DNA of 10,602 nt, taken from an uncultured Ruminiclostridium sp. Its GTDB lineage: Bacteria > Bacillota > Clostridia > Oscillospirales > Ruminococcaceae. Within the stretch, counting starts at the first letter, position 1. The number at the start of each line of letters is the position of its first letter. The stretch is taken from contig CAKSTB010000034.1 of NCBI GenBank assembly GCA_934490165.1, positions 1 to 10,602 of the forward strand, given 5' to 3'. Made by a program: the position numbers and the translations under genes. A model generated the notes under the pieces. It made no database searches. It saw only the letters and a list, made by a program, of their open reading frames with translations, and had not been told where the DNA came from. Shown piece after piece: positions 1 to 6,067 of this stretch.

Positions 1-360
1 CACCCTAGCGGGGTACGGGTGTGAGTAAGGAAAGTGGGATGCACGTCTGAGCATTGCATAAGCAATGCTCCCGCTCCTCTCGTCGCTCAAGAGGAATAAC
101 TGATTTGGGAGAAAACCTAAGGGTATAGGGCTGAGTCTTGCTTTCGCAAGCACTCGGACGTTTCGCTTTGCTTCACTGGGCTGCTTAAGTCCAACGGAGC
201 TTTAGCGGAGTGCACGAGCCTTGCGTAAGCTAGGCTCAGACTTACACCTAGTCCCTTTGGTTGTCTCCCTCGTTCATAGCAGCAACGTTATCAAACAGAA
301 TAGCGAACCCGAGAAGTGCTATCCTACAAAGAGAACTATCGGTAGCCTGCTATCAATGTT
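1..360. other. Hairpin-rich noncoding region, possible structured RNA (5' part may lie outside the window)
   Basis: No credible protein is encoded on either strand here, but the sequence is packed with stem-loops. I see CACCC/GGGTG (1-5/17-21); a perfect 9-bp stem GAGCATTGC/GCAATGCTC with an ATAA loop (49-57/62-70); TCCTCT/AGAGGA (75-80/90-95); an 11-bp stem with one bulge (131-141/146-157); GAGCCT/AGGCTC capped by GC-GTAA-GC, a GNRA-type loop (216-237); ATAGCG/TGCTAT (300-305/317-322); and GGTAG/CTATC (341-345/350-354). The flanks of the first and fifth large hairpins are complementary (GTCT 45-48 with AGAC 238-241, GTAAG 25-29 with CTTAC 241-245), as if one closing helix enclosed a multi-branched domain. 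I looked for tmRNA, RNase P RNA and group II intron domain V landmarks and saw none. A mobile-element end is the main alternative. The strand is unknown. Confidence 0.4.
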
Positions 361-415
361 AAATACAAAAACGGTATAATAGAAGTGTACTAAAGACAAA
401 TTTTCTCCACATACC

Positions 416-468
416 AAAAAGCGAGCCGAGCGCATTATTTTTTGCGCTTCGACTCACTTTTTCTTTTT
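416..468. terminator. Bidirectional intrinsic terminator
   Basis: A long stem (about 421-434 with 443-457) has a perfect GCGCA/TGCGC core and a few mismatches lower down. It is flanked by AAAAA (416-420) on one side and a T-rich tract (458-468) on the other, so it can stop transcription in both directions. On the plus strand it would end a transcript from the hairpin-rich region to its left. On the minus strand it is a back-up stop after the ZIP gene. Confidence 0.6.
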
Positions 469-469
469 C

Positions 470-491
470 GGGTTGTGTCACAACCCCTTTT
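470..491 (+). terminator. Small hairpin, possible weak terminator
   Basis: GGGTTG (470-475) pairs with CAACCC (481-486) around a TGTCA loop and is followed by CTTTTA. It sits between two stronger terminators, making three stem-loops in 125 bp. The T-tract is short, so termination by this hairpin alone is uncertain. Confidence 0.3.
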
Positions 492-497
492 ATATAA

Positions 498-541
498 CGA
501 AAAGGCGCTGTGATGAAATGCGAAAATTTTGTCACAGCGCC
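498..541 (-). terminator. Terminator of the ZIP transporter gene
   Basis: A perfect 10-bp stem (504-513 with 532-541) begins 7 bases past the ZIP stop codon. Read on the minus strand it is followed by TTTTCG. Its core (507-538) is a 32-nt element that recurs nearly identically at 10530-10561. Confidence 0.75.
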
Positions 542-548
542 ATTTCTG

Positions 549-1331
549 TCACTCCAACGTACAGTCAAGCACCATCATAACAACAAACCCTGCCGCCGCG
601 CCTATCGTACCTATATTGCTGTGTTCCCCGCTCTGTGCCTCGGGTATAAGCTCCTCTATAACAACATACATCATAGCACCCGCCGCAAACGACAGCATAT
701 ACGGAAGAAGCGGCGAGATAAACGATGCAAGCAGTATCATCAATACCGCGCCTATCGGTTCTACAACACCCGACAACACACCCATCGCAAACGCTCTGCT
801 CTTTTTCATACCCTCTCCTTTGAGTGGCATTGATATTACCGCTCCCTCGGGGAAGTTCTGTATCGCAATACCGAGCGCCAGCGCAAAAGTGCTTGCCAAC
901 GTCATTGTTTCACCTGCCGCTCCCGCACACGCCGCGCCGACCGCCATTCCCTCGGGAACATTATGGATAGTCACCGCAAGCAAAAGCATTGTCGTCTTTG
1001 ACAGCCGAGAGTGCACGCCCTCGGGCTCGTCGCTGTCAAGGTGCAGGTGTGGCACAAGGCTGTCTATCCCGAGCAGGAACAGTATTCCCACCGCAAAGCC
1101 GACAACCGCAGGCAACCAGTTCATATTTCCGTATGTATCGGCTGACAGCTCCATAGACGGTATCAGAAGCGACCATACAGATGCCGCTATCATTACGCCC
1201 GAGGCAAACCCGAGCAGCAGCTTTTCCGTTTTCGGGCTTACCTTGTCACGCATAAAAAATACTGTCAGCGCCCCCAGCGTTGTTCCCGCAAACGGTATCA
1301 GTAATATAATAAATATATCCGTATATCTCAT
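549..1331 (-). CDS. ZIP-family divalent metal transporter (ZupT/GufA-like)
   Basis: A 260-residue polytopic membrane protein expected to import Zn2+ or a related divalent metal across the cytoplasmic membrane. The two signature ZIP helices are clear: HNVPEG at residues 123-128 (helix IV) and QNFPEG at 158-163 (helix V), whose His, Asn and Glu form the metal site in this family. Other landmarks are a helix with FASGVMIAASVWSLLIPS (42-59), a His-containing cytoplasmic loop PHLHLDSDE (94-102), EPIG (191-194) and EELIPE (226-231). The length is typical of bacterial ZIPs. The start is ATG, with an in-frame stop a few codons upstream; the AAAGG ribosome site is only about 3 nt away, which is close. 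The gene has its own promoter and terminator, so it is probably monocistronic. Family assignment is firm; metal specificity (Zn, Mn, Fe) cannot be read from the sequence. Confidence 0.93.
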   Translation of the reverse strand: MRYTDIFIILLIPFAGTTLGALTVFFMRDKVSPKTEKLLLGFASGVMIAASVWSLLIPSMELSADTYGNMNWLPAVVGFAVGILFLLGIDSLVPHLHLDSDEPEGVHSRLSKTTMLLLAVTIHNVPEGMAVGAACAGAAGETMTLASTFALALGIAIQNFPEGAVISMPLKGEGMKKSRAFAMGVLSGVVEPIGAVLMILLASFISPLLPYMLSFAAGAMMYVVIEELIPEAQSGEHSNIGTIGAAAGFVVMMVLDCTLE

Positions 1332-1351
1332 CTCCCTTTTGAGTTAGCACA

Positions 1352-1365
1352 TGCTTACTGCTTAC
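1352..1365. repeat. Tandem TGCTTAC repeat, operator candidate for the ZIP gene
   Basis: Two contiguous copies of TGCTTAC (1352-1358 and 1359-1365) lie directly downstream of the -10 box, around the expected transcription start. A third TGCTTA core occurs inverted (TAAGCA, 1399-1404) upstream of the -35 box; with its flanks it makes an 8-bp inverted pair CATGCTTA/TAAGCATG (1350-1357/1399-1406). The arrangement brackets the promoter as an operator would. I cannot name the regulator. Confidence 0.4.
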
Positions 1366-1394
1366 ATTTTACCACAAACAAAAGAAAAAGCCAA
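1366..1394 (-). promoter_or_regulatory. Promoter of the ZIP gene
   Basis: On the minus strand TTGGCT (1389-1394), a 17-nt spacer and TAAAAT (1366-1371) preceded by TGG (extended -10). The -35 box lies inside the terminator of the upstream protease gene, so the two units are packed back to back. Confidence 0.6.
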
Positions 1395-1413
1395 GCGTTA
1401 AGCATGACTTTTT
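1381..1413 (-). terminator. Terminator of the cysteine protease gene
   Basis: Read on the minus strand, a 12-position stem begins AAAAAGTCATGC, has a 5-nt loop TTAAC and closes with GCTTGGCTTTTT (one GU pair and one T-T mismatch). It is followed by CTTTTG. It begins 9 bases after the protease stop codon and overlaps the -35 box of the ZIP promoter. Confidence 0.75.
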
Positions 1414-1422
1414 CTGAAATAT

Positions 1423-4400
1423 TTACTTTTTACGTCTTCCCGATATAATTACGCACGTCATCAAGGCAACTGCTATCACAGGAGTAACCACCGTTGCAAA
1501 CGGCATTTCGCCGCTCGTATCGGGATTTGCAGGCTCTGTCGGCTGTTCGGGCACTGCAGGCTTTGCAGGCTCGGTCGGCTCTTCGGGTTCTGCAGGCTTT
1601 GCGGGCTCAGTCGGCTCTTCGGGCACTGCAGGCTTTGCGGGCTCAGTCGGCTCTTCGGGCACTGCAGGCTTTGCGGGCTTGGTCGGCTCTTCGGGCACTG
1701 CAGGCTTTGCGGGCTCAGTCGGCTCTTCGGGCACTGCAGGCTTTGCAGGCTCGGTCGGCTCGTCCGGCTTTTCAGGCTCTGACGGTTTATCGGGCTTTCC
1801 GGGATCATCGGGAGCTGTCGGCTCATCGGCATTTTTTCTGACCGTCACAACAAATTCCGATATGTTGCATACAAGCCTGCCATTTTCACCTCTTGTAACG
1901 CTGACAGCAAAATCCACATCGCCTACCGCCGTATATCCCTCGGGTATCTCTGCTTTTGCGTCATATTTTCCGTAAGTCACATATTCATTGTACTCGTGAA
2001 CCTTATTGCCGTTTTCGTCAACAATTTTAACATTGACCGCAGGTAGCTTTTCAACAAGCACTACGATCTCACTGTCGGCAGGATACCATTTGCCGTCTAT
2101 ATACAACAGCCTTGTGATATAATCTTCACTGCTTCTTTGCTCATACTGATAATGCCCGTATCCTTCGGGGCAATCAAGGTTGTCTATGTTGAATATTGTG
2201 CAATCGGCATAACTTATTGTGTCCTCTTCTATCACATCTTCGGTAAATGCATCACAGTAAACAACATGGGTCTTCTTGTCCGAATTATCAACGGCAGGCT
2301 TTATGTTGAATGCCACAAAATCCTTTTGTGCGACATAAGCACCGTCTTTTTCGGTAACATTCACTGTTGCCTTGTTTTTCCCGACGAATACATATCCGCA
2401 GTCCCCAAGCTCCTTTTCGTCATATTCAATTACGCTTTCACCGAGCGTGGTGAGATGCTTCTCATCAGTCAGAACAACAGTTCCGTTATAATAAAAATAT
2501 ACAGGTATAATAACACCCTTTAATGTTTTTACCTTTATCGTTGCAACCTCAGAAGCAAATTCGTCATCGGTAGCTTTCTTTCTTACCTCTATCGTATATT
2601 CCGCATCGCTTTCAAGCTCTGTGATATATTCGCTGTCACCTGTCCATGTATCCTGACCCTGTAAACGGAATTCATATATTCCGTCACCGTCAATACCGAT
2701 ATTATTGATTTCCGCTTTTGTTTTAACGTTTTCGGGGGCGGCAGGTCTTTCGGGAACATCTATACAAAGTATGTCGCTTGCAAATCCGTTTACATCGGCC
2801 ATACGCTGAAGGTAGATATTCTTTCCGGGTGTAAGCGGTATATTTTCTTCACCCAATGCCACCGCGTCGCTCATATCGGGATCGTATGAACAAATATATT
2901 TCTCGCTGAATGTGTAAAGCGTTTTCTCTTCATTGTAAACCAAAGCTTTTACATCGGGTATTATCGTATATCTCCTAGGTGTTGTTTCAGTCGCAATAAG
3001 CTCATTGTCTTTGTTATAAACACTTATTTTCTGCTCCGTATAGTCCGACAAAGAGTCGCCGTCTGCAAGAATATTTCCGTCCTCGTCCTTTACAATATAT
3101 CTGCTTTCGTCATACTTTATCGTTTCCTTGTCCGTATCATATCCGATATTCTGCTTTGAAACGTGTATTGTATATTCTGTTGTATCCTTGCCGTCAGCAG
3201 ATGAAGTAATAACTATATCACGGCTTTCGCCTGCGGTCAGCGCTATTTCCTCCGACCATTCATCCGATGCGACTGGCTTTCCGTCAACCGTAATAGCATC
3301 ACTGCCTCTGGGACGTATTGAAACGCCGCTTATGTCTACAGGCAGGGTTATTTCGGTATCCTCTTCAAACATATCCGGTGTCACAAAGAGCTTCTTATCT
3401 CCGTATTTGACCGCATATTCGGTAAGTGCCGACTTTGCCTTTGTATATGTACGGCTGACGATATTGCCGCTCTTGCCGTCAGTCTTGCTCCATGCCGAAA
3501 CAGTGCACTCCTTTTCAATAACGATCGGCTTTGTATAATGTATAGCCGCACCGCCGTCTATGCTGTACCATATCTCGTCCGCTCCGCTAAGCTCCAGCTT
3601 GCTTCCAAGCGCAACAGGACCTTCAATTATCGAAAAACGCACATTTTCCGATGCGGTTTTGCTCTCCGGCAGAGGATTTGTAAACGCACTAAGGCAAAAA
3701 CCGGTAGCGCATAATGTATATCCGCCGGTTACATAGGACAGCTCCGACACGTCATTCCAATCCTTGCCGTTTTCACTGTACATTGAAACTCTCCCGTCAT
3801 CGGAATACTCCGGTGAAGAATTGTAAAAGCCATTATAATATATCTCGACCGGCAACGGATATCCATATCGTGGATTTGTAAGCTTGACCACCACGGAAAA
3901 ATTCTCTCCGCTTGTCAGTGCGACCGCCCTGTCAAGCTCCACAGTATGATAACCGGGATATTTCTCCGTTCCCGTCTGACCGCTTAAAGCTATGCTGCCG
4001 CTTACGGGGTTTTCCTTGTCGGTATCGGTATAAACAGTTATCTCATACTGCGTATTTACATCGGTCGTATAGAACGAAACCGCTTCAAGCTGTTCATCGC
4101 CCTTTGCCGTGAATATATTCGACATATAGCCGTATTTATTGGCATTTTCGTCTTTATAGAACGTATCCGCCGAAGCGTTCAGCGACCACATCTTTCCGAC
4201 ACCGTAATAGCTGCTGTAGTTGTCCTTGCTGTCAACGATATATTTTGCCACCGAGCCTATAGTCGGGTCTTCATACGACAGCCAGAAATATCCGTCATCT
4301 CCCCAGTTGACACCCCAGCTGTTCTTTATAAGCCATGCGCCGTCTTTTTCAGGACGGGTGTCATCGTTTGTGCCGAATTTTTCTCTTGAAAAATCATCAT

Positions 4401-5259
4401 CCCATCCGACAACCGAAACCGCATGGTCGGAAACTTTATTCTCGTCATAACAAAAGGAAGTGTAATATTCATTGTTGTAGTAAGCATCATCACTGCAATA
4501 CGATATCGTCGATGCGCCGTATTCGCTTACAAGCTCTTTTATGATTTTTTCGGAAATATCTTTTTCTAAAATATTATCGTACCCGTCCGTAATATAGGTT
4601 TTTGCCGTTGCAAAGTACACATCTGTAAGATGAAAATCGCTTTCACCCGTCAGATGCTCATCGGTATCGTCCTCGTCATACGGCAATCTGTAGGAATAAA
4701 CAGGACCGTTCCACTCCGCCATCGTAGCCGCCGCAAGGCTGTCAAAACCACCCATATCATAGGGATTATCTAAATCCTCTTTGCTTCTTACCCCGTTGAA
4801 GAATTCCCGCATATAATCGTTCTCATATGCGTTCCAGACAAGGTGTTTTTTAGAAAAGGAAATATCGGTAAACTGCGTTATAAGCTGTGACTCTATTGAA
4901 CCAAGCGATGCAAACCCCCAGCAGGTACCGTACGGCGACTGATCTCCGACCGGCGACACCCTGCCGTGATCCCTCAGGTCATACGATGACGGGAATTTTT
5001 CGTCTGCCGTCTGCGTAAGCTGTGCGTAGCTTTCGCCGAGGTACGACACATCAAGCATAGACGGTGTATTCCCCGCTTTGTCGCCCTCGCCGGAATGCAT
5101 ATATCCGATATATTCTTCCGACACCGATGAAAGCATACCGTGACCGGCAGTTTCCACAGGAGCCAGCTGTGCCGATGCTATCATATTGAGCGGCGTACTT
5201 CCTGCCACAAGCGTAACGGCTGTTATCGCCGCAATAATTCTTTTGAAAGGATTTTTCAT
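1423..5259 (-). CDS. Secreted, wall-anchored papain-like (C1A) cysteine protease with lectin-like and beta-sandwich modules
   Basis: A 1278-residue exported surface protease. A signal peptide (residues 1-30, likely cleaved after ASA) is followed by a C1A peptidase domain at about 85-345. Its catalytic residues are all visible: Gln107 and Cys113 in GDQSPYGTCWGF, His279 in DHAVSVVGWD and Asn313 in IKNSWGVNWG. Next come a lectin-like domain of the type that follows C1 peptidases in Clostridia (about 350-520), a chitobiase C-terminal-like module (about 540-606, WYSIDGG), a cadherin-like beta-sandwich (about 620-702) and a fibronectin III-like stretch (about 838-912). Residues 913-1150 are unassigned beta-rich sequence. 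A Pro/Glu/Lys spacer with six 12-residue repeats (1167-1238) leads to NPDTS, a hydrophobic helix and RRKK, a sortase-type anchor. The start has a strong ribosome site (AGGGGG, 4 nt away) and a consensus promoter. The protease is intact and is expected to cleave extracellular protein; the substrate is unknown. Confidence 0.92.
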   Translation of the reverse strand: MKNPFKRIIAAITAVTLVAGSTPLNMIASAQLAPVETAGHGMLSSVSEEYIGYMHSGEGDKAGNTPSMLDVSYLGESYAQLTQTADEKFPSSYDLRDHGRVSPVGDQSPYGTCWGFASLGSIESQLITQFTDISFSKKHLVWNAYENDYMREFFNGVRSKEDLDNPYDMGGFDSLAAATMAEWNGPVYSYRLPYDEDDTDEHLTGESDFHLTDVYFATAKTYITDGYDNILEKDISEKIIKELVSEYGASTISYCSDDAYYNNEYYTSFCYDENKVSDHAVSVVGWDDDFSREKFGTNDDTRPEKDGAWLIKNSWGVNWGDDGYFWLSYEDPTIGSVAKYIVDSKDNYSSYYGVGKMWSLNASADTFYKDENANKYGYMSNIFTAKGDEQLEAVSFYTTDVNTQYEITVYTDTDKENPVSGSIALSGQTGTEKYPGYHTVELDRAVALTSGENFSVVVKLTNPRYGYPLPVEIYYNGFYNSSPEYSDDGRVSMYSENGKDWNDVSELSYVTGGYTLCATGFCLSAFTNPLPESKTASENVRFSIIEGPVALGSKLELSGADEIWYSIDGGAAIHYTKPIVIEKECTVSAWSKTDGKSGNIVSRTYTKAKSALTEYAVKYGDKKLFVTPDMFEEDTEITLPVDISGVSIRPRGSDAITVDGKPVASDEWSEEIALTAGESRDIVITSSADGKDTTEYTIHVSKQNIGYDTDKETIKYDESRYIVKDEDGNILADGDSLSDYTEQKISVYNKDNELIATETTPRRYTIIPDVKALVYNEEKTLYTFSEKYICSYDPDMSDAVALGEENIPLTPGKNIYLQRMADVNGFASDILCIDVPERPAAPENVKTKAEINNIGIDGDGIYEFRLQGQDTWTGDSEYITELESDAEYTIEVRKKATDDEFASEVATIKVKTLKGVIIPVYFYYNGTVVLTDEKHLTTLGESVIEYDEKELGDCGYVFVGKNKATVNVTEKDGAYVAQKDFVAFNIKPAVDNSDKKTHVVYCDAFTEDVIEEDTISYADCTIFNIDNLDCPEGYGHYQYEQRSSEDYITRLLYIDGKWYPADSEIVVLVEKLPAVNVKIVDENGNKVHEYNEYVTYGKYDAKAEIPEGYTAVGDVDFAVSVTRGENGRLVCNISEFVVTVRKNADEPTAPDDPGKPDKPSEPEKPDEPTEPAKPAVPEEPTEPAKPAVPEEPTKPAKPAVPEEPTEPAKPAVPEEPTEPAKPAEPEEPTEPAKPAVPEQPTEPANPDTSGEMPFATVVTPVIAVALMTCVIISGRRKK
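1546..1761 (-). repeat. Six 36-bp tandem repeats encoding a Pro-rich wall spacer
   Basis: Six contiguous in-frame 36-bp units encode EPTEPAKPAVPE or single-residue variants (one T-K-P, one A-E-P), followed by a degenerate seventh ending in the sorting motif. At DNA level the first and last units are identical, as are units two and four in coding order, which points to recent duplication or gene conversion. In Gram-positive surface proteins such Pro-rich stretches span the peptidoglycan. Confidence 0.95.
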
Positions 5260-5304
5260 ATTTCCCCCTTATTTTAAATCGGATTACCATTATGTAGCAA
5301 TAAT

Positions 5305-5333
5305 ATTATACAATATTTTTCGGATAATTTCAA
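5305..5333 (-). promoter_or_regulatory. Promoter of the cysteine protease gene
   Basis: On the minus strand TTGAAA (5328-5333), a 17-nt spacer and a perfect TATAAT (5305-5310), in an AT-rich stretch about 46 bp before the start codon. It lies between the pduL terminator and the protease start, so the protease is a separate transcription unit. Confidence 0.8.
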
Positions 5334-5341
5334 TATGTTTA

Positions 5342-5376
5342 CAAAAAAATCTCTGTGACCGAAAAGCCACAGAGAT
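5342..5376 (-). terminator. Terminator of pduL
   Basis: A 9-bp perfect stem ATCTCTGTG/CACAGAGAT (5349-5357/5368-5376) with a 10-nt loop. On the minus strand it runs into a stretch of seven T residues (complement of 5342-5348). It lies 34 bases after the pduL stop codon. Confidence 0.85.
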
Positions 5377-5410
5377 CAATTTGTTCATATTACCAATTAT
5401 CCAACGGGAT

Positions 5411-5989
5411 TTACTTGATAACCTCAACCATCATACCGGGAGCAGCCATAACAGCGTTTGACTCATCGGTATCAATATGCATAGCGTCTGCGAAATTCTC
5501 ACTTACTCTGATAACAACGTCACCGAGTACAGCGCTTCTGCCGTCCGAGTTTACCTTAACACTTACAACGTCCTTGTTCTTAACGCCCCACTTTTCAGCG
5601 GTTTCGGGAACAAGGTGGATATGACGTTTAGCGACAATAACGCCCTCGCTGATCTCGATCTCGCCCTCAGGACCTGTGATCTTACAGCCGGATGTGCCTG
5701 CAATGTCGCCCGACTCTCTTACGAATATGGGACACCCGATAGAACGCGCGTCTGTAGCGGAAAGCTCAACCTGTGTAGCAGGACGTACAGGGCCTAATAT
5801 CGATACATTGGCAAGCGATCTCTTCGGACCTGTTATAGTAACTCTTTCTTCGCAAGCGAACTGACCGGGCTGAGAAAGATCCTTCTTCTTTGTCAGCTCA
5901 TGACCCTTACCGAACAATGCTTCGAGAGCCTCCTGTGTAACGTGGATATGACGTGCGGAGGTTTCCAGTAATACTTCCATTTTTTCCAT
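5411..5989 (-). CDS. pduL: Phosphate propanoyltransferase / phosphotransacylase, PduL family
   Basis: A 192-residue PduL-type acyltransferase that interconverts acyl-CoA plus phosphate with acyl phosphate plus CoA. Two tandem beta-barrel halves are visible, each opening with an HxH motif: ARHIHV (His14, His16) and KRHIHL (His123, His125). Arg69 and Glu75 in RPATQVELS, together with His171 in HIDTDE, complete the expected two-zinc, phosphate-binding site; the spacing agrees with characterised PduL enzymes as I recall them. There is no N-terminal encapsulation-peptide extension and no microcompartment shell gene nearby. It is therefore probably a cytosolic enzyme used for acetate (or propionate) formation with an acetate kinase encoded elsewhere, in place of the unrelated Pta. 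The ATG is supported by AAGGA seven bases upstream. The gene has its own promoter and terminator. Acetyl versus propionyl preference cannot be told from sequence. Confidence 0.95.
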   Translation of the reverse strand: MEKMEVLLETSARHIHVTQEALEALFGKGHELTKKKDLSQPGQFACEERVTITGPKRSLANVSILGPVRPATQVELSATDARSIGCPIFVRESGDIAGTSGCKITGPEGEIEISEGVIVAKRHIHLVPETAEKWGVKNKDVVSVKVNSDGRSAVLGDVVIRVSENFADAMHIDTDESNAVMAAPGMMVEVIK

Positions 5990-6038
5990 AATGTTATCCT
6001 TCTTTCATGCCAAAGGCAATTTTTACTGATAACATTAT
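5988..6038. repeat. Perfect 11-bp inverted repeat spanning the pduL -10 box and start codon
   Basis: ATAATGTTATC (5988-5998) is the exact reverse complement of GATAACATTAT (6028-6038). The arms are centred 40 bp apart, close to four helical turns. One arm covers most of the -10 box (6034-6039) and the other covers the gap between ribosome site and ATG. Because the transcript should start near 6027, the full hairpin would not form in the RNA, so a DNA-level operator is the more natural reading. Confidence 0.45.
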
Positions 6039-6062
6039 ACACCCATGAAGTAAAAATTTCAA
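6034..6062 (-). promoter_or_regulatory. Promoter of pduL
   Basis: On the minus strand TTGAAA (6057-6062), exactly 17 nt, then TATAAT (6034-6039). The -35 box is only 5 bp past the stop codon of the SpoIIM-like gene. It is the same hexamer pair as at the protease promoter, suggesting housekeeping-sigma expression. Confidence 0.8.
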
Positions 6063-6067
6063 GGGGT

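Noticed and set aside
1..360. tmRNA, RNase P RNA or group II intron
   Set aside because: No tag reading frame or CCA-type acceptor end, no RNase P conserved core, and no domain V hairpin with its AGC triad on either strand.
375..380. Perfect TATAAT on the plus strand
   Set aside because: No acceptable -35 at 15-19 nt, and any transcript would meet the terminator at 421 within about 35 nt.
529..1347. Long plus-strand frame covering the ZIP gene
   Set aside because: The minus-strand product has both ZIP signature motifs, a promoter and a terminator; the plus frame is low-complexity Ser/Ile/Pro sequence.
1546..1761. Regular 36-bp repeats that could suggest a CRISPR array
   Set aside because: The units are contiguous with no spacers and are in frame within the protease gene.
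1679..1975. Plus-strand frame with collagen-like Gly-X-X repeats antisense to the protease tail
   Set aside because: It is the mirror of the Pro-rich 36-bp repeats (CCN codons read as NGG); no start signal, and the sense strand encodes a well-defined protein.
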